NCBI RefSeq assembly: GCF_011082085.1
Contig: NZ_CP041063.1
Location: 1,302,001-1,366,000 of the forward strand
Length of the DNA stretch: 64,000 bases
Source of the DNA: Bacillus sp. Cs-700
Lineage (GTDB): Bacteria > Bacillota > Bacilli > Bacillales > Guptibacillaceae
Reading direction: 5' to 3'
In this document: piece by piece, positions 27,095 to 37,819 of the stretch
Position numbering within the stretch: the stretch's first letter is position 1
How the letters are laid out: each line of letters begins with the position of its first letter
Position numbers and translations under genes: made by a program
Notes under the pieces: model-generated
The model's input: only the letters and a program-made list of their open reading frames with translations
What the model was told of the DNA's origin: nothing
Database searches by the model: none

Positions 27095-28114
27095 TTACCG
27101 ATTCACTGGTATATATAAGATCTGCCCTTCCTTTACCTCTTCTTCTTCAAGACGGTTTACGCGAGCAAGGTGACTTGGAAGAACACGATAGCGTTCTGCA
27201 ATTTCAGACAGTGAATCACCAGGTTGGATGATACACATTTTCATTTTCGAAAACTGCTCTTCTTCTTTTGTTAACATACTTGTTAAATAAAGGGCATTTT
27301 CTTCACGAGGTGTTTGTTTCTTTTGTTCAAGTATCTCTTCCTCATCATACTCGTTGGTTTGAGCAGAGCGTGTTTCTTCTACTATAGGCTGATTGTTATA
27401 TTCAGTTGATCCTTCCAATTGGCGAGCCATCCGCGTTAGAAAGTCATACGTTGGTTCCAGGTATTCCTCATTTTCTTCAATTTCTGCACTCGAATTTGAA
27501 TAATCAACTTCATCCGAATCGGATTGTGCTCGCATATCTACTTGAGGGGTGCGTAAATGAGAGGTGTGTTCAAGTGATTCTTCCTCATGTTCAACGTATT
27601 TAATATCATTCTCCCACACGCTTTCCTCTTCTTGACTAAATTCACTTTCGTCTTCTTCCACGTCATCGACCTCTATTTCTACACGATTTGGATCACCCTG
27701 GATCCCACTAATGGATATGTCAGCTTTCAACTGAAGACAATTCTCCTCCACTACCGTGTAGTCAAACGTATCGACCGTAACAAATATATCTTCTAGACTT
27801 CTAATACGACTTGCAGGAATCGTAATATCTACCGGAAATCGGTGTCCCATCGACGCCGTACCATCTTCTCTTACATGAACTTCATGAATTGAGCGGTAGG
27901 GAGATCCCTCACTGATATCTTCATGATCCGTTTGATCACGCTGCAAATATTCTCCCGTTAAATATAAACAGCCTTTCACAGCTACATAGTCTTCATACTC
28001 TTCAATCGAAATTTCAGGATCGAGTGATATCGATAGAACCTCTTCAACTTCCTGTCCTTTCTTTAACCAGACCTGCTCCTCTACGGAGAAATGCAAATAT
28101 GAGCCTTCAGGCAT
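27095..28114 (-). CDS. spoVID: Spore coat morphogenetic protein SpoVID
   Basis: SpoVID is needed for the coat to encase the spore. The 339-residue protein has an N-terminal SpoVID domain (about 1-135), a long acidic glutamate- and serine-rich middle (about 145-285) and a C-terminal LysM domain (about 292-339, with IIQPGDSLSEIAERY). It is shorter than the B. subtilis protein because the acidic linker is shorter. The ATG at 28114 follows AAAGGAGGAG. A sigma-E-like promoter lies upstream. Confidence 0.92.
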   Translation of the reverse strand: MPEGSYLHFSVEEQVWLKKGQEVEEVLSISLDPEISIEEYEDYVAVKGCLYLTGEYLQRDQTDHEDISEGSPYRSIHEVHVREDGTASMGHRFPVDITIPASRIRSLEDIFVTVDTFDYTVVEENCLQLKADISISGIQGDPNRVEIEVDDVEEDESEFSQEEESVWENDIKYVEHEEESLEHTSHLRTPQVDMRAQSDSDEVDYSNSSAEIEENEEYLEPTYDFLTRMARQLEGSTEYNNQPIVEETRSAQTNEYDEEEILEQKKQTPREENALYLTSMLTKEEEQFSKMKMCIIQPGDSLSEIAERYRVLPSHLARVNRLEEEEVKEGQILYIPVNR

Positions 28115-28152
28115 GCTTTCTCCTCCTTTCAAACATTATCCATACATTACAC

Positions 28153-28179
28153 ATGTATGAGTAATTCACAGGATTATGT
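28153..28179 (-). promoter_or_regulatory. Sigma-E-like promoter of spoVID
   Basis: The -10 CATACAT (28159-28153) is a full match to the sigma-E core. ATAAT (28177-28173) lies 13 bases upstream as a -35. The predicted start is about 35 bases before the ATG, after the hemL terminator. Confidence 0.6.
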
Positions 28180-28225
28180 CTAATTTGAATAAGATTGAGA
28201 AAGTTCCCTCTGTCTCCTCAATCAA

Positions 28226-28255
28226 AAAAGCTACTGGCAAATGCCAGTAGCTTTG
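28226..28255 (-). terminator. Haem operon terminator after hemL
   Basis: AAGCTACTGG and CCAGTAGCTT form a perfect 10-base stem with a 6-base loop and a T run on the minus strand, three bases after the hemL stop codon. Confidence 0.92.
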
Positions 28256-28257
28256 GA

Positions 28258-29544
28258 TTAAACAAGCTTTGAGAAAGCTGCTTCTGCAGCAGCAATTGTT
28301 TCATCGATGTCGTGCTCAGTATGAGCTGTTGAAAGAAACATTCCTTCGAATTGAGATGGGGGTAGTGAAATTCCTTGTGCAAGCATTTCTTTAAAATAGT
28401 TTGTAAAATGTTCAAGGTTAGAAGAAGATGCTGTTTCAAAATTAATCACATCCTCGTTCGTAAAGAAGAAACCAACCATCGACCCCGCACGATTAACGGT
28501 ATGAGGGATATTGTATTTTGCTGCAGCTTTTGAAAGCCCTTCTCCAAGTCGCTCTGCTTTACGTTCGAAATCCTGGTAGCTTTCTGGTGTGAGTTGCGAA
28601 AGTGTTTCATATCCTGCTGTCATCGCAAGTGGATTTCCACTAAGTGTACCCGCTTGATAGATTGGACCGCTTGGAGCAATTTGATCCATGATTTCCTTTT
28701 TACCACCATAGGCACCAACCGGTAAGCCTCCACCAATTACTTTCCCAAGACAAGTTAAATCAGGCGTAACATTATAGTACCCTTGCGCACAATTATAACC
28801 TACGCGGAAGCCAGTCATAACTTCATCAAAAATAAGAAGCGTTCCATTATCCTCTGTGATCTTACGAATTTCTTCAAGGTATCCCTGCTGAGGTGGCACA
28901 ACACCCATGTTGCCCGCTACAGGCTCGATGATAACGCCAGCGATATCATCTCCGAACTCCTGGAAGGCATAACGAAGGCTTTCGAGATCATTATATGGTA
29001 CTGTAATCGTGTTTTTAGCAATTCCTTCAGGGACGCCTGGACTATCCGGAAGGCCTAGCGTCGCGACGCCAGACCCAGCTTTAATAAGCAAGGAGTCACC
29101 GTGACCATGATAGCATCCTTCAAACTTAAGTATTTTATTGCGACCCGTGTAACCTCTAGCTAAACGCAACGCACTCATCGTAGCTTCCGTTCCCGAGTTT
29201 ACCATACGAACGATCTCAATTGATGGCACTCGTTCAATCACAAGCTCAGCAAGTTTTGTTTCATACTGACTAGGTGCTCCAAAACTCGTACCAAGCTCCG
29301 TTACCTCTTTAAGCCGATGAACAACCTGCTCATCAGCATGGCCAAGAATGAGCGGACCATATGAAAGTACATAGTCAATGTATTCGTTTTGATCAATGTC
29401 ATAAATTTTAGAGCCTTTTCCTTTTTCCATAAAAATCGGATCCATACCGACTGACTTAAACGCCCTTACTGGACTGTTCACGCCACCTGGCATTACTTTA
29501 GATGCTTCCTTAAACGCTTCTTTGGAACGTTCATAATTACCCAT
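28258..29544 (-). CDS. hemL: Glutamate-1-semialdehyde 2,1-aminomutase
   Basis: HemL makes 5-aminolevulinate from glutamate-1-semialdehyde, the second committed haem step. The 428-residue PLP protein has [20 protein letters not shown], the aspartate of [12 protein letters not shown] and the PLP lysine in [17 protein letters not shown]. It is the last gene of hemAXCDBL, 21 bases after hemB. The length is typical. Confidence 0.96.
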   Translation of the reverse strand: MGNYERSKEAFKEASKVMPGGVNSPVRAFKSVGMDPIFMEKGKGSKIYDIDQNEYIDYVLSYGPLILGHADEQVVHRLKEVTELGTSFGAPSQYETKLAELVIERVPSIEIVRMVNSGTEATMSALRLARGYTGRNKILKFEGCYHGHGDSLLIKAGSGVATLGLPDSPGVPEGIAKNTITVPYNDLESLRYAFQEFGDDIAGVIIEPVAGNMGVVPPQQGYLEEIRKITEDNGTLLIFDEVMTGFRVGYNCAQGYYNVTPDLTCLGKVIGGGLPVGAYGGKKEIMDQIAPSGPIYQAGTLSGNPLAMTAGYETLSQLTPESYQDFERKAERLGEGLSKAAAKYNIPHTVNRAGSMVGFFFTNEDVINFETASSSNLEHFTNYFKEMLAQGISLPPSQFEGMFLSTAHTEHDIDETIAAAEAAFSKLV

Positions 29545-29565
29545 AATAGTCCCTCTCTTTCAATT

Positions 29566-30543
29566 CTATTTATTTAGCCAGCGAGCAGCGTCTTTCGCAA
29601 AGTAAGTAATGATTAAGTCTGCGCCTGCACGCTTCATACTTGTTAATTTCTCAAGAACCACTTCTTCTTCATTCAGCCACCCATTTTGACTTGCGGCTTT
29701 TATCATGGAATATTCCCCGCTGACGTTATAGGCAACCATTGGAAGTGGGAAGCGGTCTTTTAGTTCGCGAATGATATCAAGATAAGAAAGGGCCGGTTTT
29801 ACCATTAAGAAATCAGCACCTTCTTCAATATCACTTTCTGCTTCTCGAATGGCTTCGAGTCGATTAGCTGGATCCATTTGATACGTTTTGCGATCACCAA
29901 ACTGTGGTGTACTATGAGCAGCATCACGAAATGGACCATAAAAGGCAGAGGAAAATTTCACAGCATAGCTCATAATAGGAACATCAACAAAACCTGCTTC
30001 ATCAAGGCCATGACGAATGGCCGCTACGAAACCATCCATCATGTTCGATGGCGCAATCATATCAGCTCCTGCTTTAGCTTGAGAAATAGCTGTTTTTGTA
30101 AGTAGTTCAAGTGATTCATCATTTTGTACGTAACCATTCTCGATAACACCACAGTGCCCGTGATCTGTATATTGACACAAGCATGTATCTGCAATAACAG
30201 TTAACTCAGGAAACTCATCTTTAATTTGCGCAATTGCTTTTTGGACAATTCCCGTATCACAGTAAGCCTCTGAACCAACGGCATCTTTATGGTTTGGAAC
30301 ACCAAACATCATTATGGATTTAATACCAAGATCAACGACTTCACGTACCTCTTCATTCAAACGGTCTAGTGAATAGTGATAAACACCTGGCATAGAAGGA
30401 ATTTCTCTCTTCACATTTTCTTCTTCAACTGCAAAAATCGGATAGATAAAATCCTCTTTATGTAAATACGTTTCTCTTACGAGGGATCTCATTGATTCAG
30501 AACGTCTTAATCGACGGTGACGATGAAAGTTTGCTTTTTCCAT
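29566..30543 (-). CDS. hemB: Delta-aminolevulinic acid dehydratase (porphobilinogen synthase)
   Basis: HemB condenses two 5-aminolevulinate molecules to porphobilinogen. The 325-residue protein has the cysteine-rich metal site [12 protein letters not shown] (about 118-130) and the two Schiff-base lysines in [18 protein letters not shown] and [12 protein letters not shown]. The ATG at 30543 is eight bases after AGGAGG. It overlaps no neighbour on this start; hemD ends three bases upstream. Confidence 0.96.
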   Translation of the reverse strand: MEKANFHRHRRLRRSESMRSLVRETYLHKEDFIYPIFAVEEENVKREIPSMPGVYHYSLDRLNEEVREVVDLGIKSIMMFGVPNHKDAVGSEAYCDTGIVQKAIAQIKDEFPELTVIADTCLCQYTDHGHCGVIENGYVQNDESLELLTKTAISQAKAGADMIAPSNMMDGFVAAIRHGLDEAGFVDVPIMSYAVKFSSAFYGPFRDAAHSTPQFGDRKTYQMDPANRLEAIREAESDIEEGADFLMVKPALSYLDIIRELKDRFPLPMVAYNVSGEYSMIKAASQNGWLNEEEVVLEKLTSMKRAGADLIITYFAKDAARWLNK

Positions 30544-30545
30544 TA

Positions 30546-31301
30546 TCATTTCCTCCTATTTATTAAAAAACGCTCAAGACTTTTAAGCATTCCTTCAATG
30601 GTATATTGGTCAGGCACGACTTGCGGTACGATCCCGTATGATCGCAGCGTCTTCTCAGTAATCGGGCCAATTACTACTATTGTGATCCCTTTAAGCAGAT
30701 CTTTCAAATTGTCCGCTCCGAGAAGTTGAGCAAAATGATGGACTGTTGACGAAGAAGTGAACGTAATCACATCACACGCCTGATTTTCCACTACGTCTAT
30801 TAACGCTGCCTTGGATTCAAATGGAATGACTGTGTCATAAATAGGTAGGTCAGTAACGTCGTACCCTAATTCACTTAATTGCCCCGGTAATACCGCTCTA
30901 CCAAGATTTCCCCTTGGTAGCAGTATTTTCTCATTTGGCTCAGCTTGCTTTGCTAGAGCGGCAACTAGTCCTTCCGCCACAAAATCATTTGGCATAAGAT
31001 CAATCTGAATTCCGTACCGCTTAAGGGCTTTTGCTGTTTTGCTTCCAACCGCGCCAACTTTTATACCGTTTGGAATATTCGCCTGCTTTAAGAAAAAACG
31101 GACGCCATTGGCACTCGTAAATAAGAGCCAGCTATATTCGCTTAATTCAATCGAATTTAACAATTGATTTCGGGGTTGGAACGAAATAAGAGGGATTTCA
31201 ATCGAAATCCCCTCTCTTTCTTCAATTAATTTCGTAAATGTTCCTGCCTGCTCCCTAGCTCTCGTGACCATTACACGCTTTCCTGAGAGCGGAGAACTCA
31301 T
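30546..31301 (-). CDS. hemD: Uroporphyrinogen-III synthase
   Basis: HemD closes and inverts ring D of hydroxymethylbilane. The 251-residue protein starts [20 protein letters not shown] and has the weakly conserved two-lobed fold with [31 protein letters not shown] and [13 protein letters not shown]. These signatures and the position between hemC and hemB make the call secure. Its start overlaps the hemC stop codon by four bases. Confidence 0.93.
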   Translation of the reverse strand: MSSPLSGKRVMVTRAREQAGTFTKLIEEREGISIEIPLISFQPRNQLLNSIELSEYSWLLFTSANGVRFFLKQANIPNGIKVGAVGSKTAKALKRYGIQIDLMPNDFVAEGLVAALAKQAEPNEKILLPRGNLGRAVLPGQLSELGYDVTDLPIYDTVIPFESKAALIDVVENQACDVITFTSSSTVHHFAQLLGADNLKDLLKGITIVVIGPITEKTLRSYGIVPQVVPDQYTIEGMLKSLERFLINRRK

Positions 31302-32227
31302 TGATCTAATTCCTCTTTCACACGATCAAGGATGTCTTTAGCACCCTGTTCCTTCATTCGATTCGCAAGCGTATTTCCTACTTGTATAGGATCACTACCG
31401 ATTTCCATCTCTTTAATAATAATAGATCCATCCGGTTCTCCAACAAGGCCAGTAATCGTAACTTTGTCACCATTAAGCGTCGCGTGACCAGCAATCGGAA
31501 CCTGACAACCTCCTTCAAGTGTATGAAGGAAAGCGCGTTCTGCCAATACTGTCCTCGTTGTTTCTTTATCGCTAAATTTCTCAAGAATCGCTTTTAACTC
31601 ATCATCGCTCTCTCGACACTCGATGGAGAGTGCTCCCTGCCCTACAGCCGGAACGCACAAGTCAGGATCAAGGTACTCTGTGACAACTTCTTTTGACCAA
31701 CCCATGCGATGTAGACCCGCAGCGGCTAGCACAATCGCATCGTAATCTTCATCGGTTAATTTACGGATACGTGTGTCAATATTTCCGCGAATCCACTTAA
31801 TTTCAACATCAGGTCGTATCGCTTTTAACTGTGCCCCGCGTCTTAGACTACTTGTACCAATAACAGCACCCTCAGGTAGTTCTCTAAATGTTTTTTTTGA
31901 TTCAGAGATAATCACGTCTCGATGATCTTCACGTTCTGGGATACAGCCAATCATGAGACCCTCCGGAAGAACTGAAGGCATATCTTTCATACTATGAACA
32001 GCCATATCAATATCACCGTTTAACATCGCGTCTTCAATTTCCTTTACAAACAACCCTTTTCCTCCAACCTTGGAAAGGGTGACATCCAAGATTTTGTCAC
32101 CACGAGTGACGATCTCTTTTATTTCAAAATCTACGCCGGGGTTTAACTCCTTTAACTTACTGATCACCCACTTCGTTTGAGTAATCGCTAATTTACTTCT
32201 TCTTGAGCCTACGATAATTTTACGCAT
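31298..32227 (-). CDS. hemC: Hydroxymethylbilane synthase (porphobilinogen deaminase)
   Basis: HemC polymerises four porphobilinogens. The 309-residue protein starts [20 protein letters not shown] and has the catalytic aspartate region and [11 protein letters not shown]. The cofactor-binding cysteine is in [13 protein letters not shown] (about residue 240). The ATG at 32227 follows GGAGGA, and the longer frame running back into hemX is not needed. Confidence 0.96.
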   Translation of the reverse strand: MRKIIVGSRRSKLAITQTKWVISKLKELNPGVDFEIKEIVTRGDKILDVTLSKVGGKGLFVKEIEDAMLNGDIDMAVHSMKDMPSVLPEGLMIGCIPEREDHRDVIISESKKTFRELPEGAVIGTSSLRRGAQLKAIRPDVEIKWIRGNIDTRIRKLTDEDYDAIVLAAAGLHRMGWSKEVVTEYLDPDLCVPAVGQGALSIECRESDDELKAILEKFSDKETTRTVLAERAFLHTLEGGCQVPIAGHATLNGDKVTITGLVGEPDGSIIIKEMEIGSDPIQVGNTLANRMKEQGAKDILDRVKEELDQ

Positions 32228-32252
32228 GGTTACTCCTCCAACCTGTACTCCC

Positions 32253-33080
32253 TTATACATACCAGAAATGAAATTCTGACAATGTTCCAGAAAGGAAGAC
32301 ATTAATTAATACAATAAGAAACGCAGCAACATTCCATAACGCTAGGGAACGCCCCTCCATCTCTCTAGCCACTTTTTGATATAAGTAGGTACTATAAGCG
32401 CCTAGTACAAAAAACGAAATAATTACTTTAGCATCGAACAGGCTAAATTGGTCTACCTTTAAAATAGCCCAAACAATTCCTAATATAAGACTTAGTAATA
32501 GCAGTGGAACACCGAGAACGCTACATAAATAGGACAGCTTCTCAAGCTGGGATAGATCGCCAAATCTTCTTAAACGTTTATTCCATTTTTTCCTCTTCAA
32601 CATCTGGTAAAGAATCAAATACATGATTGAAAAAATAAAGGAAAGCGAAAATGCCCCATAGGATAAAAAAGCCATTGTAATGTGAATAATCGACAGCTCA
32701 GACATCAGTTGTTCCGTGAGCAGACTTGAAGCCTGCTCTCTAGTAGCAAATAAATTGATCGCCATAATGCTGAAACCGAGTACATTTGCAAAAAACACAA
32801 AAAAGTCGACTCGAAAAAACCAGTTAATCAAGAGCGATAGCGAAACAATCACCCATGCATAAAAAAATAACCCCTCAAAAGGTGTTAAAATCGGGAAACC
32901 GCCAATTTCAATAATCTGCGTTACAAGAAACGCACTTTGCAGCATCCAGACAATAGAAAGCAACCAGAAAGCAAACTGATTCACTTTCCGGCTGTTTTGC
33001 AAGAAATCAATAAAATAACCCAGTACACTAAGGGCATACAGCAAAATAGTTATATCATAAAGCCAGCTGGCGTTGGTCAC
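32253..33080 (-). CDS. hemX: HemX membrane protein (CcsA-like)
   Basis: HemX is a membrane protein of the cytochrome c assembly (CcsA/ResC-like) family that limits HemA amount in B. subtilis. The 275-residue protein has about eight membrane segments, with [12 protein letters not shown] and a histidine-bearing [14 protein letters not shown]. It lies 17 bases after hemA in the haem operon. Confidence 0.92.
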   Translation of the reverse strand: MTNASWLYDITILLYALSVLGYFIDFLQNSRKVNQFAFWLLSIVWMLQSAFLVTQIIEIGGFPILTPFEGLFFYAWVIVSLSLLINWFFRVDFFVFFANVLGFSIMAINLFATREQASSLLTEQLMSELSIIHITMAFLSYGAFSLSFIFSIMYLILYQMLKRKKWNKRLRRFGDLSQLEKLSYLCSVLGVPLLLLSLILGIVWAILKVDQFSLFDAKVIISFFVLGAYSTYLYQKVAREMEGRSLALWNVAAFLIVLINVFLSGTLSEFHFWYV

Positions 33081-33097
33081 AAATCATGTCTCCTCTC

Positions 33098-34471
33098 CTA
33101 GGAGCGCAACTGCGATGCCTGTAATAAAGGGGAGTAGTCAACGGATTCATGCTGTCTTTTTTCTTCGTTTTCTTTCACTCGCTGCTTATGAAGTTCTCTC
33201 TCAATTTCTTCTTCAATCGCAAAGATTTTCGTGAAGATCTCAAGCGACTCCTCTGCATTTGGCTCTGCAGCCATCTCCTTCACACGAACAATGGGATCAC
33301 GTAGCAGCTGGTTCACTATACTTTTCGTATGTTTACTTAATACTTTTCGTTCTCGATCCGTTAAGTTAGGCAATTTACGTTCAATACTATTCATTGTTTC
33401 TGCTTGAATTGCAAGTGCCTTCGTACGTAAAGCTGTAATCATCGGTACAACGCCGAGTGTATTAAGCCACTCTCTAAATTGAACAAGATCTTCTTCAATC
33501 ATTAGCTCAATTTTCTCTGCTTCTTTCTTACGTTCTGCAATATTTGTTTCAACAATTCCTTCTAGATCGTCAATATCGTACAAGAAAACGGAGTCCATAT
33601 TATTAAGGGATGGATCTAGATCTCTCGGAACAGCAATATCGACCATAAACAATGGACGACCTCTGCGCTTTTTGAGAAGCGGTCTTACATTTTGCTCGGT
33701 TAAAACATAGTTTGTAGACCCAGTTGAACTGATTAGAATGTCTGCATCAGCAAGCGCAGTTTCTACTTCATCCATAGAACGAGCCTGTCCTTTAAAACGA
33801 GAAGCAAGCTCTGTTGCTTTCTCAAGCGTACGATTCACGACCGTTACTTGATCTACGCCGTTACTTTGCAAGTTCTTAGCAGTAAGCTCACCCATTTTGC
33901 CTGCGCCAAGAATAACAACGTGTTTATTTTGAAGCCCACCAAAAATCTTCTTCGCTAACTCGACTGCAGCATAGCTGACCGAAACGGCGTTTTCTCCAAT
34001 TTCGGTTTCCGAATGGGACCGTTTAGCTAGAGTAATCGCCTGCTTGAAGAGCTGATTAAAAATTGTTCCTGTTGTCTCTGAGTGCTGAGCAAGCAAGAAA
34101 GCATCGCGAACTTGTCCAAGTATTTGCGTTTCCCCGATAACAAGAGAGTCAAGTCCAGATGCTACACGATAAAGGTGTTCTGTCGCCGCATCGTTTTCGC
34201 GAATTACTAGATATGGTGAAAATTCTTCTTTCTCAATTCCGAACCATTCAGATAGAAAAGCTTTTGAATAATATCTCCCTGTATGAAGCTGATCAGCAAC
34301 AACATATAACTCTGTTCGGTTACAAGTTGATAAGATCACAGCTTCTAGAATACTTTTAGAGTGACGCAACTTATCTAATGCTTCAGGCAAATCATTCTCC
34401 TGAAAGGAAAGTTTCTCTCGTATTTCCACAGGGGCTGTTTTGTGGTTCAACCCTACGACCAGGATGTGCAT
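33098..34471 (-). CDS. hemA: Glutamyl-tRNA reductase
   Basis: HemA reduces glutamyl-tRNA to glutamate-1-semialdehyde, the first and rate-limiting step of the C5 haem pathway. The 457-residue protein has the catalytic cysteine in [11 protein letters not shown] (about residue 50), the NADPH loop [14 protein letters not shown] (about 185) and a C-terminal dimerisation helix region. It heads hemAXCDBL. Confidence 0.97.
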   Translation of the reverse strand: MHILVVGLNHKTAPVEIREKLSFQENDLPEALDKLRHSKSILEAVILSTCNRTELYVVADQLHTGRYYSKAFLSEWFGIEKEEFSPYLVIRENDAATEHLYRVASGLDSLVIGETQILGQVRDAFLLAQHSETTGTIFNQLFKQAITLAKRSHSETEIGENAVSVSYAAVELAKKIFGGLQNKHVVILGAGKMGELTAKNLQSNGVDQVTVVNRTLEKATELASRFKGQARSMDEVETALADADILISSTGSTNYVLTEQNVRPLLKKRRGRPLFMVDIAVPRDLDPSLNNMDSVFLYDIDDLEGIVETNIAERKKEAEKIELMIEEDLVQFREWLNTLGVVPMITALRTKALAIQAETMNSIERKLPNLTDRERKVLSKHTKSIVNQLLRDPIVRVKEMAAEPNAEESLEIFTKIFAIEEEIERELHKQRVKENEEKRQHESVDYSPLLQASQLRS

Positions 34472-34528
34472 CGTTCCACCCCCAAAAAATTGTTAACCAA
34501 ACCTAATCTTTTGCTATCATCTATCACT

Positions 34529-34537
34529 ATTATAACA
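34529..34537 (-). promoter_or_regulatory. Extended -10 promoter element upstream of hemA
   Basis: TGTTATAAT (34537-34529 on the minus strand) is a perfect extended -10 about 55 bases before the hemA ATG. No good -35 is seen, as expected for extended -10 promoters. Confidence 0.5.
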
Positions 34538-34708
34538 TGTGACAAATTGCACAGAGTTATGAAATGTGAACAGACTATGAAAGCAATTATGATATGATGA
34601 ATAAAGATTTATCTCTGCATATTATTAGTAATCATACAACTATTAATGTACCAGAAAATCAAATGTATAGCAAAACTTGCGTATCTCTTTCAACTAGGAG
34701 GATTTTCA

Positions 34709-35185
34709 TTGAAACGTCAAAGTATTTTTCCGGGTGTTTTATTTATTGGAATAGGCCTTTATTATTTATTTCAAACGCTAAACCTTCCCTTTTCAGATCA
34801 ACTCATGAATTGGCAAGTTATTTTAATTGTGATAGGTTTGGCCATGATCATTCAAGGTTCTATTACAAAAGAAGGGAATATGCTATTTCCGGGGATTTTG
34901 CTCCTTGGGCTTGGTGTTCATTTTTATTTTGTCACTAAAATCCCCGTTTGGCCTGATAGCTGGGGAATGTATACACTAATCCTAAGTGCAGCTTATCTGG
35001 TTACTTACTATAAAACAAAAAAAACCGGTCTTGTTCCTGGGTTACTTTTACTTGCTCTTTCCATTATTGAACTTCTTTATTCTGGCTTGGAACTCTGGCT
35101 CAACTCCACTTTTTCCTTTGTTGGAAAGTTTTGGCCAATCGCACTAATTCTTATTGGAATTTATCTTGTAACGAAAAAAAAGTAA
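34709..35185 (+). CDS. Small multi-pass membrane protein (unknown, LiaI/LiaF-like N-terminus)
   Basis: This is a 158-residue hydrophobic protein with about five membrane segments (for example SIFPGVLFIGIGLYYLF, WQVILIVIGLAMIIQG and FWPIALILIGIYLV). The repeated pattern FPGxLxxGxGxxFxF resembles the membrane half of LiaI/LiaF-type envelope-stress proteins, but there is no soluble LiaF domain. The TTG at 34709 is seven bases after AGGAGG and is clearly better than upstream ATGs. It is divergent from hemA, lies between hemA and an ABC transporter, and ends in its own terminator. Its function is unknown. Confidence 0.75.
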   Translation: MKRQSIFPGVLFIGIGLYYLFQTLNLPFSDQLMNWQVILIVIGLAMIIQGSITKEGNMLFPGILLLGLGVHFYFVTKIPVWPDSWGMYTLILSAAYLVTYYKTKKTGLVPGLLLLALSIIELLYSGLELWLNSTFSFVGKFWPIALILIGIYLVTKKK

Positions 35186-35213
35186 GAGGCCAGCGCCCCT
35201 TACTTTTTTAATT
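35177..35213. terminator. Bidirectional terminator
   Basis: GTAAGAGG and CCCCTTAC (one A/C mismatch) pair with A and T runs on either side. They serve the plus-strand membrane gene and the convergent ABC transporter operon. Confidence 0.8.
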
Positions 35214-35225
35214 CCAAAATTCATG

Positions 35226-35966
35226 TTATAAAATAGAACTTAAAAAGTCCTGCGTCCTCTGTTCCTTTGGTTCACTAAATAACTCACTTGGGTGGCCTTT
35301 CTCTACAATTTTTCCATCGTGCATGTAGACGACCCAATCTCCTACCTCTCGAGCAAAACCCATTTCATGCGTGACGACAACCATTGTCATACCTTCTTTT
35401 GCTAGTTCTTTCATCGTAGACAAAACTTCTCCCACTAATTCAGGATCCAGCGCTGATGTCGGCTCATCAAACAGCATAATATCAGGCTTCATGGCAAGCG
35501 CTCGCGCAATAGCAACTCGCTGCTTCTGACCGCCGGAAAGTTTATTAGGATAGACATTTGCTTTATCTCCAAGACCTACTTTTGCAAGAAGTTCCTTTCC
35601 CTCTTTCTCCGCTTCAGCCCGCTTTAATTTTTTTACCATTAACGGAGCTTCAATGACATTTTCTAAAACCGATTTATGAGGAAAAAGGTTAAAATGTTGA
35701 AATACCATGCCGACGCGCTGTCTGACTTTATTTAAATCGTTTTTTTGAGGGTCAATCGTTTCGCCTTCAATAATAACGTTTCCACTATTTTTGATTTCAA
35801 GAAAATTCATGCACCGAAGCAGTGTACTCTTACCAGAGCCACTGGCGCCTATAAGTACAACAACGTCGCTTTCATTTACTTCAAGATCAATATCTTTTAG
35901 GACGTGAAGATCTCCAAATGATTTGTTCAATTTCTCTACTCGAATCATTTCCGCTTTTTCTATCAT
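35226..35966 (-). CDS. Polar amino acid ABC transporter ATPase
   Basis: This is a 246-residue ATP-binding subunit of a GlnQ/ArtM-type importer. It has Walker [16 protein letters not shown], the signature motif [16 protein letters not shown], Walker [15 protein letters not shown] and the switch histidine in VVVTHEMG. The ATG at 35966 follows GAGGTG. It is last in an operon with its permease and lipoprotein. The substrate cannot be read from sequence; cystine, glutamine or arginine are possible. Confidence 0.93.
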   Translation of the reverse strand: MIEKAEMIRVEKLNKSFGDLHVLKDIDLEVNESDVVVLIGASGSGKSTLLRCMNFLEIKNSGNVIIEGETIDPQKNDLNKVRQRVGMVFQHFNLFPHKSVLENVIEAPLMVKKLKRAEAEKEGKELLAKVGLGDKANVYPNKLSGGQKQRVAIARALAMKPDIMLFDEPTSALDPELVGEVLSTMKELAKEGMTMVVVTHEMGFAREVGDWVVYMHDGKIVEKGHPSELFSEPKEQRTQDFLSSIL

Positions 35967-35986
35967 CGACAGCACCTCTCTCGTTC

Positions 35987-36646
35987 TTAATCACTAGCAG
36001 ATAATCGTTTTTCAAGGAGATTAACAAGAAGCGTGAAGATTAAAACAAGGACGAGATAGTATACAGCTACTATAAGTAAATACGTCATCTCATCAAACGT
36101 TCTTGCCCCCTGTGTAGTTGCAACGCTAAACAATTCCGGAAGGGCTATAAATGCTGCTAGCGAGGAATCTTTCAATCCAATGATAAATTGGTTACCAAGG
36201 GGTGGTAACGCTCTTCTAAAGGCCTGTGGAAGAATAATACGTCGCATCGCAAGGGTATGACTCATCCCAAGAGAGCGACCTGCCTCCATCTGACCTTTGT
36301 CGATTGATTGAATCGAACCACGAAAAATTTCTGCAATATAAGCCCCGTTATGTAGGGCAAGTCCAATTGAGGCAGCCCAAAACTTTGGGATATTGAACTC
36401 GGTTAAACCAAAATAGAAGATAAAAATTTGAACGATTAGCGGTGTACCTCGAATAATAGCAATGTACACATTTGCAATCCAATTTAAAATTTTTGATTGT
36501 GAAATTTTAAATAAAGCAAAAAACAGGCCAATAAAAACAGCTATTAAAACAGATACGAATGTAACCCGAATTGTAAGCCAGAGTCCTTCAAAGAATACCG
36601 GATAGCTCTCTAATAGCGTTTCAAAAAAATGAGCAAAAGTTGGCAA
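35987..36646 (-). CDS. Polar amino acid ABC transporter permease
   Basis: This is a 219-residue HisM/GlnP-type inner membrane permease with about five segments. It carries the family signatures [19 protein letters not shown] and the ATPase-contacting [20 protein letters not shown] loop. A single permease gene implies a homodimeric channel. It lies 20 bases before the ATPase gene. Confidence 0.93.
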   Translation of the reverse strand: MPTFAHFFETLLESYPVFFEGLWLTIRVTFVSVLIAVFIGLFFALFKISQSKILNWIANVYIAIIRGTPLIVQIFIFYFGLTEFNIPKFWAASIGLALHNGAYIAEIFRGSIQSIDKGQMEAGRSLGMSHTLAMRRIILPQAFRRALPPLGNQFIIGLKDSSLAAFIALPELFSVATTQGARTFDEMTYLLIVAVYYLVLVLIFTLLVNLLEKRLSASD

Positions 36647-36721
36647 GTGCGATCAGCTCCTTAGAATTCAGTAACATTACAGGTGAAAAAGGAATGCGCG
36701 CACCGCACACATTCCTCAATC

Positions 36722-37540
36722 TTACTCACTTTCAGGATTCTGGGTGATATCGACTCCGATGTATTCCTCGCTAAGTTTTGTTAACGTTCCGTCTTCTTTT
36801 AATTCTTCTAGAGCTTTGTTAACTGCTTCAAGAAGATTTGAGTTTTCTTTCTTAATCGCAACAGCTTGTTCACTTGTTCCTAACTGCTCTACTTTCTCAA
36901 TCTTAAAATCTTCTTCCATTGCCTGTTTGCCCGTAATATCATCTGTTATAACCGCATCATGTTTTCCTTCACTTAAGGCGCGCAACGCAGTTTGGTCACT
37001 ATCATAGTTGGAGATTTTATCAGTGTACTCTTGAGCTGATTTCTCATAAGTTGAACCTTTAGAGACAGCTACGTCTTTACCTTCAAGATCTTCTACACTC
37101 TGAATATCACTACCAGGTTGAACATAAAGAACAGGTCCTGAATAATAGTAGGGCTCACTAAAATTCACGGCTTCCTTACGTTCATCAGTAATCGTATGAC
37201 TAGCAACCGCTGCGTCATAACGACCAGATTGAATGGCAGATACCATCCCGCTAAATTTAAATTTTTCAACCGCAGGTTCAAGATCAAGTTTTTCCGCAAT
37301 GGCTTTACCTACAGCAACGTCAAATCCATCAAGATCACCATTTGCATCAACTGTACTAAATGGAGGAAACTCTCCTGATACAACATAGCTGAATTTGCCA
37401 TCTTCCGTTAATTCCAGACCGTCGTCTTCTTCAGAACTAGATGATCCACTACTTTCTTCATTCCCTCCACACGCTGTTAAAACGAGTACAAACATTAACA
37501 TTAGAGCCGTGAGAAAGCTCCATTTTCTTTTCATCATCAT
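36722..37540 (-). CDS. Amino acid ABC transporter substrate-binding lipoprotein
   Basis: This is a 272-residue class F/PBP2 solute-binding protein. The signal peptide ends in the lipobox LTAC (cysteine at about residue 24), followed by a serine- and acid-rich linker (about 28-45) and the binding domain. The domain contains GEFPPFSTVDANGDLDGFDV, SGRYDAAVASHTIT and the C-terminal EEYIGVD. The start is one of three successive ATG codons (37540, 37537, 37534) after AAGGGGG. It is first in the transporter operon. Confidence 0.93.
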   Translation of the reverse strand: MMMKRKWSFLTALMLMFVLVLTACGGNEESSGSSSSEEDDGLELTEDGKFSYVVSGEFPPFSTVDANGDLDGFDVAVGKAIAEKLDLEPAVEKFKFSGMVSAIQSGRYDAAVASHTITDERKEAVNFSEPYYYSGPVLYVQPGSDIQSVEDLEGKDVAVSKGSTYEKSAQEYTDKISNYDSDQTALRALSEGKHDAVITDDITGKQAMEEDFKIEKVEQLGTSEQAVAIKKENSNLLEAVNKALEELKEDGTLTKLSEEYIGVDITQNPESE

Positions 37541-37601
37541 ATGTCCCCCTTATACGACTTTTCTTTTATGCAGTTAGGATTATGTAAACTGCGTTATTCC
37601 T

Positions 37602-37631
37602 ATAATACCAATATTTAGACATTTCTTTCAA
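37602..37631 (-). promoter_or_regulatory. Candidate promoter of the amino acid ABC operon
   Basis: TTGAAA (37631-37626) and TATTAT (37607-37602) are 18 bases apart, about 55 bases upstream of the lipoprotein start. The upstream stretch 37632-37790 has an AAGCTC/GAGCTT hairpin and an SD-like AGGAGG. No riboswitch that I recognise is there. Confidence 0.5.
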
Positions 37632-37790
37632 TTCTGACTCATGGTGCTTACACCTCCTATTTCGGTCTAAGCTCTGATAATACGCAAAGAGCTTGTGCAT
37701 TCTTCTGTTTCCTCTACTTTATTCTCATTCCCTTTCTAACTAGTTTAAAAACGTATTTTTCTTAATAATCAGAAAGTTAACTCATTAGAA

Positions 37791-37815
37791 AAACCCGGTC
37801 CTTTGACCGGGTTTG
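37791..37815 (-). terminator. engB terminator
   Basis: AAACCCGGTC and GACCGGGTTT form a perfect 10-base stem with a CTTT loop, followed by TTTC on the minus strand, five bases after the engB stop codon. Confidence 0.88.
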
Positions 37816-37819
37816 AGAT

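Noticed and set aside
34594-34938. 114-codon plus-strand frame overlapping the membrane gene at 34709
   Set aside because: It is in a different frame from the clearly hydrophobic protein, lacks a Shine-Dalgarno sequence and looks like a shadow frame.
37632-37790. Possible riboswitch upstream of the amino acid ABC operon
   Set aside because: An AAGCTC/GAGCTT hairpin is present, but no S-box, lysine, glycine or T-box landmarks and no terminator follow.
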